DNA from: JAPOXK01 sp965220315
GTDB lineage: Bacteria; Chloroflexota; Dehalococcoidia; Bin125
Direction of reading: 5' to 3'
DNA: 64,000 nt
Assembly: GCA_965220315.1 (NCBI GenBank)
Contig: CBDCPP010000002.1
Span: 248,001 to 312,000, forward strand
The notes below the pieces were generated by a model that had not been told where the DNA came from, searched no databases, and saw only the letters and a list, made by a program, of their open reading frames with translations. Positions 1-7,312 of the stretch are shown piece by piece (positions within the stretch are counted from its first letter, which is position 1; each line of letters opens with the position of its first letter). The position numbers were made by a program, and so were the translations under genes.

Positions 1-1
1 G

Positions 2-673
2 CGCATTGCGGCGGAAACCAAGGCGATGAAGGCGGCAGAACGGGAGCAAGCCCGACGCGAAGTGGCGTTGCTCCAGCGGTTACGCGACCAGCTTGCTGAG
101 GGTACGCCGGTCCGGGCTGCTCATCTCACCGATGAGGAGCGACGCACCCTGGCGCAGTACCGGTTTTTGACGGCGCGGCCGCTCCTGACCGTACTTAATG
201 TCGGCGAAGCCGATGTAGCCGCCGCCGCCTCGATTGTCGCGGGATGCCACCGCGACGGGTCGGCGATGGAGACCGAGACCGTAGCTGTGTGCGCCGCGTT
301 GGAGATGGAGCTTACGGTGCTTTCTCCGGAAGAAGCGCAGGCCTACCGCCGCGAAGTCGGCGCGGACGAAGGGGCTCTGGCGCAAGCCGTGCGGCACTCC
401 TACGCGATCTTGGGCTTGCTCTCGTTCTTCACCGTCGGCGAGGATGAGTGCCGCGCTTGGACAGTCACGCGTGGCGCTACGGCGCTGCAGGCTGCGGGCA
501 AGATCCATAGCGACATAGCGCGGGGCTTCATTCGCGCCGAGGTGGTCGGTTGGGACGATCTGCTCGATGCGGGTTCAGAGATGGCGGCCCGTAAGCGCGC
601 ACGGCTACGCACGGAGGGTAAGGACTACGGCATCCGGGACGGCGATGTCGTGCACGTGCTCTTCAACGTTTGA
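2..673 (+). CDS. ychF: YchF/OLA1-family ATPase, C-terminal part
   Basis: The reading frame is open from the left edge of the window, so the gene is truncated: the N-terminal G domain (P-loop and switches) lies outside. What remains is the end of the G domain, the helical coiled-coil region and the C-terminal TGS domain. The last ~85 residues carry typical YchF signatures (LLSFFTVGEDECRAW, then GKIHSDIARGFIRAEV, then GKDYGIRDGDVVHVLFNV at the C-terminus). YchF proteins are Obg-like ATPases that bind ribosomes and are linked to stress responses. An internal ATG at 26 is not the true start, because codons before it continue the same frame. Identification is by family motifs and is firm. Confidence 0.93.
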   Translation, partial: RIAAETKAMKAAEREQARREVALLQRLRDQLAEGTPVRAAHLTDEERRTLAQYRFLTARPLLTVLNVGEADVAAAASIVAGCHRDGSAMETETVAVCAALEMELTVLSPEEAQAYRREVGADEGALAQAVRHSYAILGLLSFFTVGEDECRAWTVTRGATALQAAGKIHSDIARGFIRAEVVGWDDLLDAGSEMAARKRARLRTEGKDYGIRDGDVVHVLFNV

Positions 674-705
674 GGGACGGCGGCGCGCGCTATGCTCGCG
701 CTAGT

Positions 706-1578
706 ATGGCGGGTCTACTTTCCGGTTCCGATATCGCAGCGGAGCTGCTGCGTGCCAGCGAGAGCGGGCCGCCGGTCGTATCGTGCACGGTCGTCACAGC
801 CCCGGCTGCGCTGACCGCGAAGCCGGGCGACAAGCTGCTCATCCGGTCCGACGATACCGTCGTTGGCTGCCTCGGCGACGAGGCGCTCGAGACGGCGATT
901 GTGGCAGCGGCGCACGCGGTGCATGGGCGGCAGGACGCCATGACGCTCGCCTTCACGCCCGACGGGCGCCGGCTATCGGGACGACGGGAGGTAGAAGAGG
1001 CAGGCGAGTTTGTGGAGATCCTCCTAGAGGTGGTGGCACCGTCCTCCGTTCTGTTAATCGTAGGCGGCGGCCACGTCGGCCGTGCGCTCGGTGAGATGGG
1101 GGCGCTGCTTGGCATGAGCGTGGCGGTGATCGACGATCGTGAGGAGTACGCGTCGGCGGATCGATTTCCGTTCGCTGATCGCGTGATCTGCGGGGATATT
1201 GCGGCCGAAGTGGAGCGCTTCCCCGTTGACACGAACACGTACGCCGTGATGGTTTCCCGTGGGCACAAACAGGACGAAGCAAGCCTGCGGCGAGTGGTGG
1301 GCCGGGGTGCTGCCTACGTCGGGATGATCGGGAGCAAGCGCCGTACCCGTACGGTGCTGGATCACTTGCGAGACGAAGGGTTTGACGACACGGCGGTCGC
1401 GAGCGTTTTCACGCCGATCGGCCTCGACATCGGCGCCGAGACACCCGAGGAGATCGCCTTGGCCATTCTCAGTGAGATCGTCTTGGCCCGTCGCGGGGGC
1501 TCCGCGCTGCCGCTGTCGGAGCATGGGCGCACGCGCATTCGTCCGCCCGCCACGGACGCCTCTTCATCAGGCCGCTAG
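706..1578 (+). CDS. XdhC family protein (molybdenum hydroxylase maturation)
   Basis: 290 aa. Residues 1-80 look like a divergent CoxI/XdhC N-terminal domain. Residues ~115-265 form the XdhC Rossmann domain with GGGHVG at 120-125, followed by SRGHKQDE, VGMIGSKRR and PIGLDIGAETPEEIALAIL, all hallmarks of XdhC. In studied systems XdhC binds molybdenum cofactor and promotes its sulfuration and insertion into xanthine dehydrogenase or CO dehydrogenase-like enzymes. The ATG at 706 is preferred over an upstream TTG that overlaps ychF. A TATGCT hexamer at 691-696 lies 9 nt before this ATG, compatible with a very short or leaderless transcript. No hydroxylase structural gene is in the window; its partner must be elsewhere. 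Confidence 0.88.
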   Translation: MAGLLSGSDIAAELLRASESGPPVVSCTVVTAPAALTAKPGDKLLIRSDDTVVGCLGDEALETAIVAAAHAVHGRQDAMTLAFTPDGRRLSGRREVEEAGEFVEILLEVVAPSSVLLIVGGGHVGRALGEMGALLGMSVAVIDDREEYASADRFPFADRVICGDIAAEVERFPVDTNTYAVMVSRGHKQDEASLRRVVGRGAAYVGMIGSKRRTRTVLDHLRDEGFDDTAVASVFTPIGLDIGAETPEEIALAILSEIVLARRGGSALPLSEHGRTRIRPPATDASSSGR

Positions 1579-1630
1579 CAGCGCAGAAGCGTACCGCGTA
1601 AGCTAACTTCCTGCGCTGGGCAGGGCCAAC

Positions 1631-2005
1631 GTGGCTGGAGGGACCCGCTTGCCAGTGGATGAGGTCTACCGCAGCGTTTTCGATGCGCTCGCCGCGACTG
1701 AACGAGTCGCACTGGCAACGGTCGCGCAGACACGCGGCAGCACGCCGCGGCGCGTGGGTGCCAAGATGGCTGTGCGGCAAGATGGCTCTTTCGTGGGCAC
1801 GATCGGCGGAGGCTGCGGGGAGGCCGAAGTTTGGCAGGAAGCGATGGCGGCCTTGGAGGACGGACAACCCCGCGTGGTGACAGTCGACCTCACCGAGCCC
1901 ACCGAGGGCGAAGATAAGATCTGCGGCGGCATCATGCGGGTTTTCGTGGAGCGCCTTGATCCCGATGACTCGGGAGACACGTCTCTGCGTGATACCCTGA
2001 TATGA
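1631..2005 (+). CDS. Stand-alone CoxI/XdhC N-terminal domain protein
   Basis: 124 aa with a GTG start preceded by a GGCAGGG-like ribosome site. The sequence GSTPRRVGAKMAV, FVGTIGGGCGEAEV and ICGGIMRVFVE is the conserved CoxI (XdhC N-terminal) domain and there is no Rossmann half. The gene follows the full XdhC-like gene by 52 nt and was probably transcribed with it. Many genomes encode the two XdhC halves on separate proteins, so this may be the partner of the preceding gene in handling molybdenum cofactor. The conserved ICGG cysteine is present here, whereas the preceding protein has a more degenerate N-domain, so the pair may share the work (inference). Confidence 0.8.
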   Translation: MAGGTRLPVDEVYRSVFDALAATERVALATVAQTRGSTPRRVGAKMAVRQDGSFVGTIGGGCGEAEVWQEAMAALEDGQPRVVTVDLTEPTEGEDKICGGIMRVFVERLDPDDSGDTSLRDTLI

Positions 2006-2051
2006 CCGGTAGGTGTACCCCCAGCCACCGGCGGAGCAGGAGCGAGAACCA

Positions 2052-2258
2052 ATGCCCCTAGTAGCGATCGGCGCACCCGAGATCATTGGGATCGTCGTTG
2101 TGGTTCTGGTGATCTTCGGGGCAGGAAAGCTCACGGGCGTGGGCAAGGCGCTTGGCACCGGCGTCCGCGAGTTCCGGCAGGAGGCACGCAAGCCCGGCGA
2201 TGGCGAGATGGGCGAAGTCGTTGCCGCTGCGGATCAATCCACGGAACCCCGGGCTTAG
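2052..2258 (+). CDS. tatA: Twin-arginine translocase subunit TatA/E, copy 1
   Basis: 68 aa. One N-terminal membrane helix (EIIGIVVVVLVIFGAGKL) is followed by the FG hinge, the amphipathic helix (VGKALGTGVREFRQEA) and a short acidic tail, the standard TatA layout. The ATG at 2052 has an AGGAG ribosome site about 10 nt upstream; the GTG at 2013 without such a site was rejected. TatA multimers form the pore of the Tat pathway for folded proteins. A likely client in this window is the Rieske protein at 20658-21389, which has an RRRFF signal. The gene is duplicated immediately downstream. Confidence 0.93.
   Translation: MPLVAIGAPEIIGIVVVVLVIFGAGKLTGVGKALGTGVREFRQEARKPGDGEMGEVVAAADQSTEPRA
2076..2186 (+). 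repeat. Direct repeat unit A (tatA duplication)
   Basis: This 111-bp segment of the first tatA is repeated at 2329-2439. By direct comparison 9 of 111 positions differ, mostly at third codon positions, so both copies are under protein-level selection. Confidence 0.9.
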
Positions 2259-2295
2259 GATGCACCCGCTAGGCGGGATCTGAAGGAGTCGGTAG

Positions 2296-2529
2296 ATGGA
2301 TGGGATTACTCTCGCAGCGATCGGCTGGCCCGAGATCGTTGGGATCATCGTTGTGGTTCTGGTGATCTTCGGAGCAGGAAGGCTCGCGGGCGTGGGCAAG
2401 GCACTCGGCACCGGCGTCCGTGAGTTCCGGCAGGAAGCAAAAAAGCCTGGCGAAGAGGGAGACGAAGACGAAGGCGAAGAGCCTGCGGTCCAGCAAGCAA
2501 GCGCCGCGTCCTCCGAGGAGAAAGCGTAA
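2296..2529 (+). CDS. tatA: Twin-arginine translocase subunit TatA/E, copy 2
   Basis: 77 aa, with a GAAGGAG ribosome site before the ATG. It has the same architecture as the preceding gene: a helix IVGIIVVVLVIFGAGRL, an amphipathic helix VGKALGTGVREFRQEA, then a longer, strongly acidic tail (EEGDEDEGEE). The two copies share a 111-bp block with only 9 differences, so this is a recent tandem duplication, and the acidic tails are what has diverged. Tandem tatA copies in other bacteria can be redundant or can specialise (TatA against TatE-like or TatB-like). No tatC is in the window. Confidence 0.93.
   Translation: MDGITLAAIGWPEIVGIIVVVLVIFGAGRLAGVGKALGTGVREFRQEAKKPGEEGDEDEGEEPAVQQASAASSEEKA
2329..2439 (+). 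repeat. Direct repeat unit B (tatA duplication)
   Basis: Second copy of the 111-bp segment at 2076-2186, inside the second tatA. The repeat covers the membrane helix through the amphipathic helix and does not extend into the acidic tails. Confidence 0.9.
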
Positions 2530-2952
2530 CCGCTTCGAGCAAGCGAGCGCCGACGCATAATCAAGCCCGCCACACGAGGCGGGCTGTTGCGCTCTTCTAC
2601 TCCCGACGACCCTGGAGCGGTGAAGGTGGGGAAGACAGCCCTGGGCGCGTGTGCTTCGAGACAGGCTTTCCCAAGATCGATCGGGGAGGGGACACCGGCG
2701 GTAATCGTGGCGTAGGAACTGCGCCGCGATTCTGCAGAGACACAATATCTTGATCACCGGCCGTTAGCGGATTCACTCGGCCGCACAGTTTCTGCCTCTG
2801 TCCCCGCCTTAGCTTTGGGCGAAGATCGGGAGCTTCCGTGTCTAGATCAGGACCCAATGGCTGCGGCTGGTACTCATCGGGGAGCTGGATGCCTGACCAC
2901 GAAACAGCCGATGGAAGCCGCGCGTACAATGGCTAGCAGAAAGGCTGCCGGC
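2530..2952 (+). other. Intergenic region between tatA and the M50 protease gene
   Basis: About 420 nt without a convincing gene. It holds the hairpin at 2564-2585 and, near its end, a TACAAT hexamer at 2924-2929 that could be a -10 element for the protease gene; no good -35 lies at 16-18 nt from it. The open frame that continues the protease upstream to 2815 lacks a ribosome site and conserved sequence and is taken as non-coding. Confidence 0.5.
2564..2598 (+). terminator. Probable intrinsic terminator after the tatA pair
   Basis: The inverted repeat AGCCCGC / GCGGGCT (2564-2570 and 2579-2585, 8-nt loop) is followed by a T-containing stretch (GTTGCGCTCTTCT). It sits 35 nt after the second tatA stop. 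The T-run is interrupted, so termination strength is uncertain. Confidence 0.6.
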
Positions 2953-4116
2953 ATGGGCTTTAGCTCCGGGGGCGTCCAGATCGCGCGGATCTTCGGGATT
3001 CCGATCATCCTGCATCTGACGTTCTTCATCGTGTTAGTTTTCGTCACGATCGTGCTCGGCACCGCCGACGGGATTTTCCCGGCCATGATCGAGCCGAGGC
3101 CCTCGGACGCCACCGTGTGGATCTTGGCGATCGTGAGCGCCCTCTTTTTCTTCGCCTCGATCCTCCTGCATGAATTGGCGCACAGCGTGGTGGCCAAGGG
3201 CTACGGACTGCCCGTGCGAAACATCACGCTATTCGCATTAGGCGGGGTTTCGCAGATCGCCCGAGAGTCGGAGAAGCCCCTCCAAGAGTTTTTGGTGGCA
3301 TTCGTAGGCCCATTGAGTAGCGCTCTTATGGGTGGCGCGCTGTTCGGCATCTGGTTCGTGACAGGGGAAGGCCACTCTCCCATCGACGCGATGCTGCGCT
3401 GGCTCGGCTTCATGAATTTCGTTGTCGCCGCATTCAACATGGTCCCTGGCTTCCCGATGGACGGTGGGCGCGTCTTTCGATCGATCGTGTGGGGGTTGAC
3501 TGGATCGCGTATGACTGCGACTACGGCAGCCAGTCGGCTGGGCCAAGGGATCGCGATCGCGATCGCGGGCTTCGGCCTGTTGGGCTTGCTCGATATCGAC
3601 CTTGGCTTTGAGCGCTCTCAATTCGGCAGCCTCTGGCTTATCCTGATTGGCGCGTTCCTCTTTAACGCGTCCAGCGGCGCGCTCCGCGGCATGCAAGTAG
3701 AGCGCAACCTCGGCGGGGTTCGTGTCCGCGACTTGATGTCTACTGAGCTACGGCGTATCGAGGCGGACAGCTCTCTGCGCTGGATCGCCTCGGGCCCCGG
3801 CTCAATCGATCCAAATGCGGTGTACATCGCCGTTCGCGACGAGGTGGTTGTTGGCATCGTGACCGGCCACCTGCTCCGCATGATGGATGCGGAGCGCTTC
3901 CGCAAGTCGACCATCATGGACGTGATGGTCGCGGCGGAAAACGCTGCGCCAATCGCGCCTACCGCGACTGGCGTCGAGGCGCTCACCCGCCTGCAGAGTG
4001 AAGGCGTTCGCGTGCTTCCAGTAGTGGAAGACGGACGCTTGCTCGGCCTGATCGGGCTGGAGCAGGTCGCTGGCGCGTTTGGGGGGAAGCCCCCCGCTCC
4101 CCGGCCTGCAAGCTAG
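2953..4116 (+). CDS. Site-2 protease family (M50) membrane metalloprotease with CBS-like domain
   Basis: 387 aa. Six or so membrane helices carry the M50 zinc site: HELAH at residues 73-77 and NMVPGFPMDGGR near 162-173. After residue ~260 a soluble part resembles a degenerate pair of CBS domains (VRDLMSTELRRI, then TIMDVMV and GVRVLPVVEDGRLLGLIGLE). This matches the rhomboid-unlike S2P group with C-terminal CBS domains (SpoIVFB-like), which cut within membranes and may sense nucleotides. The ATG at 2953 has AGAAAGG 8 nt upstream. Alternative starts at 2911 and 2929 would add a basic stretch. Substrate unknown; no anti-sigma gene adjoins it. Confidence 0.87.
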   Translation: MGFSSGGVQIARIFGIPIILHLTFFIVLVFVTIVLGTADGIFPAMIEPRPSDATVWILAIVSALFFFASILLHELAHSVVAKGYGLPVRNITLFALGGVSQIARESEKPLQEFLVAFVGPLSSALMGGALFGIWFVTGEGHSPIDAMLRWLGFMNFVVAAFNMVPGFPMDGGRVFRSIVWGLTGSRMTATTAASRLGQGIAIAIAGFGLLGLLDIDLGFERSQFGSLWLILIGAFLFNASSGALRGMQVERNLGGVRVRDLMSTELRRIEADSSLRWIASGPGSIDPNAVYIAVRDEVVVGIVTGHLLRMMDAERFRKSTIMDVMVAAENAAPIAPTATGVEALTRLQSEGVRVLPVVEDGRLLGLIGLEQVAGAFGGKPPAPRPAS

Positions 4117-4128
4117 CGTTCGCAGGAT

Positions 4129-5511
4129 ATGATCCTCACGGGGCGCACGCAGGCCGCGTTGTTGGCGGGTAAGGCTGTGCGCGCCACAGCGCGGCGGTTT
4201 GGGCACGGCGGCACAGCACTCCCCGGGCTCGTGGCTGAGCGCGTCGATCCGGACATCATCCGAACGCTTGGCGCGCAACTTGAGTGCAGCGCCTTGGTCA
4301 CCGGCACCAACGGCAAGACGACTACCGCCCGCTTGCTGGCGAGCATCCTGCAGGAAGCCGGCCGGGCCGTTGTCCACAACCGGGCCGGCTCGAACCTGAT
4401 GCGCGGATTGGCCGCAGCGTTGGTCGAGGCGGCAGGGAAGGATGGGAGATTACCGCAAGCGGCTGTCGGCGTGTTCGAGGTCGATGAGGCAACGTTGCCC
4501 AGCGCTGCGGCTGCCACGCAGCCGCAGGTGCTGGTGATCAACAACCTTCTCCGAGATCAACTGGATCGCTATGGGGAGATCGATGCGATTCGTGAGCGTT
4601 GGCAACACGCGATCCGTGCGCTGCCTACCAGCACTACAGTCGCACTCAACGCGGACGATCCCTTGGTCGCAACGCTCGCCGAGGACGCGCGCGGCCCTGT
4701 GCGCTTCTTCGGGATCGATGATGAACTCGAATCCGTTGACGATCATGCGGCTGAGGCACACTGGCATCCAGAGACGGGCGCCGAGTTTGTGTACGATCGC
4801 ATCTTCTACGCGCACATCGGCCATTGGCGTTGCAAGGATGACGGCCGGGGTCGGCCCGATCCAGAGGCGCGCGCGCGCGCGGTCGCGCAGTCGACCGACG
4901 GCGTTGCTTTCTTGATGGAGCTGGGCGAGGAGAGCACCCAGGTAAGCTTGCCGCTTGTGGGCCTCTACAACGTCTACAACGCACTCGCCGCCGCGACCGC
5001 CGCGCGCCTGCTTGGAGCCGACGTGAGCAGCATCGCGACCGCACTTGCCGGTGCGCGCCCTGCGTTCGGACGACAGGAACGTCTCAGCATCGACGGGCAC
5101 TTGGTGCGGATCCTGCTCGGCAAGAACCCAGCCGGTCTGAATGAAGCGCTCCGCACGCTTCTGGGCCGCGATGCCGCGCTCCACCTCCTGGTCTTGCTCA
5201 ATGATGGTTTGGCCGACGGCAGGGACATCTCATGGATCTGGGACACTGAGTGGGAGGTGCTGACGCCGCGCGTCGATAGCGTCGTCGTCGGCGGGAGCCG
5301 GGCGGCGGATATGGCGCTGCGCTTGGGATACGCGGGTTTTCCCGCGCCGCGCGCGGTGCACGCCGACATCGGACGCGCACTTGACCAGGCGCTGGCGGGA
5401 TTGCCGGGCAACGCCGAACTCACAGTGTTACCGACCTACACTGCCTTGCTTGATGTGCGCGCCCAATTGGGCGCGCGCGCGGGGGTGCCGCCGATATGGG
5501 AGGACGCGTGA
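4129..5511 (+). CDS. murT: Mur ligase family protein MurT (lipid II isoglutaminyl synthase subunit)
   Basis: 460 aa. The ATP-binding motif TGTNGKTTT is at residues 58-66, then come the Mur ligase centre and a C-terminal DUF1727 domain (GKNPAGLNEALRTLL). With GatD it amidates the alpha-carboxylate of D-Glu in lipid II to D-isoglutamine, acting at the cytoplasmic membrane. The next gene overlaps by 1 nt (TGATG), the usual murT-gatD arrangement. Odd point: the Cys4 zinc ribbon of characterised MurT is mostly lost. The region aligned to CPxCG...CxxCG reads HPETG (213-217) and CKDDG (235-239), leaving one cysteine. The start has a GCAGGA site 3-8 nt upstream. Confidence 0.9.
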   Translation: MILTGRTQAALLAGKAVRATARRFGHGGTALPGLVAERVDPDIIRTLGAQLECSALVTGTNGKTTTARLLASILQEAGRAVVHNRAGSNLMRGLAAALVEAAGKDGRLPQAAVGVFEVDEATLPSAAAATQPQVLVINNLLRDQLDRYGEIDAIRERWQHAIRALPTSTTVALNADDPLVATLAEDARGPVRFFGIDDELESVDDHAAEAHWHPETGAEFVYDRIFYAHIGHWRCKDDGRGRPDPEARARAVAQSTDGVAFLMELGEESTQVSLPLVGLYNVYNALAAATAARLLGADVSSIATALAGARPAFGRQERLSIDGHLVRILLGKNPAGLNEALRTLLGRDAALHLLVLLNDGLADGRDISWIWDTEWEVLTPRVDSVVVGGSRAADMALRLGYAGFPAPRAVHADIGRALDQALAGLPGNAELTVLPTYTALLDVRAQLGARAGVPPIWEDA

Positions 5512-6254
5512 TGGCGCGCCGCCGGCTGCGCGTTGCTTTGCTTTACCCCCGAGTGATGAACCTTTACGGCGATCGTGGCAACGTCATGGCGTTACAGGCA
5601 CGCGCCGCCGCCCGCGGAGTTGATCTGGACGTTGACACCGTTGAGATCGGTGACGATTGGGCGCCAGACGAAACCGACATCGTTCTGATCGGTGGCGGGC
5701 AGGATCGCGAACAACGCCGTGTCCAAGCCGATCTGCACGCACGCAGCCGAGAGCTGCAAGACTTTCGGGACGCAGACGGCGTGATCCTTGCTGTCTGTGG
5801 CGGCTATCAACTCTTCGGTCACAGCTACCGCGACAATCGCGGCGACGTACTGCAGGGCGCGGGTGTGTTCGACATGGTATCGATTCATCCTGGCCCCAGG
5901 ATCCGACGCTGCGTGGGCAACGTCGTTGCCTTATGGGAGGGCGACACGCTGGTGGGATTCGAGAATCACGGTGGCCGCTCATATCTCAACGAGAGCACTA
6001 CCCCGCTGGCCGAAGTCGTCCTGGGCTTCGGCAATAACGGCGGCGACGGCAGGGAAGGGGCCCGTATTCGCAATGCCTTTGGTACCTATCTACATGGTGC
6101 CTTGCTTCCCAAGAACCCGCGCTTCGCCGACCGCCTCCTTCAACTAGCGTTACAGCGTCGCTACGGCGAAAATGAACTCGTGCCGCTCAGCGATGCTGCG
6201 GAGATGCGGGCTCACGCCGAGACACTGCACCGCAGCTTGCGGGGGCGGCGCTGA
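5511..6254 (+). CDS. gatD: Type 1 glutamine amidotransferase GatD
   Basis: 247 aa. Class I glutaminase of the CobB/CobQ-like type: nucleophile Cys96 in AVCGGYQLFG and catalytic His195 in GTYLHGALLPKNP, with the early YGDRGN motif typical of GatD. It supplies ammonia from glutamine to MurT. The ATG at 5511 overlaps the murT stop and is preceded by GGGAGG 7 nt upstream, so it is chosen over ATG 5496, which would place the ribosome site inside the gene. The two products act as a heterodimer. Confidence 0.92.
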   Translation: MARRRLRVALLYPRVMNLYGDRGNVMALQARAAARGVDLDVDTVEIGDDWAPDETDIVLIGGGQDREQRRVQADLHARSRELQDFRDADGVILAVCGGYQLFGHSYRDNRGDVLQGAGVFDMVSIHPGPRIRRCVGNVVALWEGDTLVGFENHGGRSYLNESTTPLAEVVLGFGNNGGDGREGARIRNAFGTYLHGALLPKNPRFADRLLQLALQRRYGENELVPLSDAAEMRAHAETLHRSLRGRR

Positions 6255-6300
6255 AATAGCAGTATCGGCAGGCCTCTGGCGGGGGGCCGGAGGGTTTGCC

Positions 6301-7251
6301 ATCACCTCGCCTCGTCGCGACGGCACGCGTGGTTCGGTTCGGCCTTCTCCACCCAGAGGCGCGCACGCGCGCACGGAGCGCGATGGGTCGTGGCTGCCTG
6401 GCACCCCGCTTTTTTGGGCGGGGTTGGCGGTAGTGATCTTCATGCTTGTGGTGGGCCTTGCGTTTGGACTCAACGGGGACAGTGATGGCACTGGCGCCCC
6501 TAGCACGCCAACGGCAACGCAGTCCCCCACCTCTCCTCCCGATGCTGAAGAGGCCGCCGCCGACTCTTCGCAGTCTGTGGATGCGCCTCGCGACGAGGAC
6601 ACCCTTCCTCCCATTGACAGAGCCGCCGCGGCGATAGCGGACGAGAGTGATGAGCTAACGGTGCCAGACAGCGCACTGTCGCCGGTCGAGCCGGTGCTGA
6701 CCGGCTTTACTGTTCCCATTCCTGATGCGTGTCTCTCGGAGTTCGAAGGCCATCAGGCCGGTGCGCTCCGCGCATACCGTAACGGCGTCCACGAGGGGCT
6801 CGACTTCTACGAGTTTGCTAGCTGCGTCCCGTTGGGCTTGGGTAGCGTGGTGATCGCGGCCAAGGACGGCATTATCGTTCGAGCGGATGTTGGCTACACC
6901 GAGCTTACGCAGGCTGAGTACGATGCGGCCGAGGCTGTTGGCTTTCAAGGAGAAGAGGTGCTGGACATTTTCCGTGGTCGCCAAGTGTGGATCGACCATG
7001 GCGCCGGCGTCGTCACGCGCTACGCTCACCTCAGTGCAATTGCTGCGAGTCTCGAGGACGGGGGCCCTGTTTTAGCCGGCGACATCATCGGTTTCGTGGG
7101 TGAGTCTGGATCGCCTACCAGTCTCCATCCAGTGGAGACAGATTTTCATTTGCACTTCGAGATTCGAATTGGGGATTCCTATCTCGGTGAAGGCCTGCCT
7201 CCCCAGGACGCGCGGCAGCTCTACATCGAAGCGTTCGGTCTCGACGGCTAG
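6301..7251 (+). CDS. Membrane-anchored M23 family metallopeptidase
   Basis: About 316 aa. A basic, proline-rich N-terminus is followed by one membrane helix (LFWAGLAVVIFMLVVGLAF), a long Ser/Thr/Pro/Ala/Asp-rich external linker and a LytM/M23 domain with HEGLD (HxxxD) and FHLHFEIR (HxH) zinc motifs plus RYAHLS. Such enzymes cut peptidoglycan peptides or act as scaffolds. The start is uncertain: the frame is open into gatD (ATG 6172, 83-bp overlap), but those codons simply mirror gatD. The coordinate used is an ATC codon at 6301 with GGAGGG 6 nt upstream. TTG 6424 or ATG 6442, inside the membrane helix, are alternatives. Confidence 0.8.
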   Translation: MTSPRRDGTRGSVRPSPPRGAHARTERDGSWLPGTPLFWAGLAVVIFMLVVGLAFGLNGDSDGTGAPSTPTATQSPTSPPDAEEAAADSSQSVDAPRDEDTLPPIDRAAAAIADESDELTVPDSALSPVEPVLTGFTVPIPDACLSEFEGHQAGALRAYRNGVHEGLDFYEFASCVPLGLGSVVIAAKDGIIVRADVGYTELTQAEYDAAEAVGFQGEEVLDIFRGRQVWIDHGAGVVTRYAHLSAIAASLEDGGPVLAGDIIGFVGESGSPTSLHPVETDFHLHFEIRIGDSYLGEGLPPQDARQLYIEAFGLDG

Positions 7252-7312
7252 CTCCTTCCGATCGGTCGGCAGCTGTGCACTATCGTGGCTGGAGCGGAGG
7301 GGCGCCAGGTAG

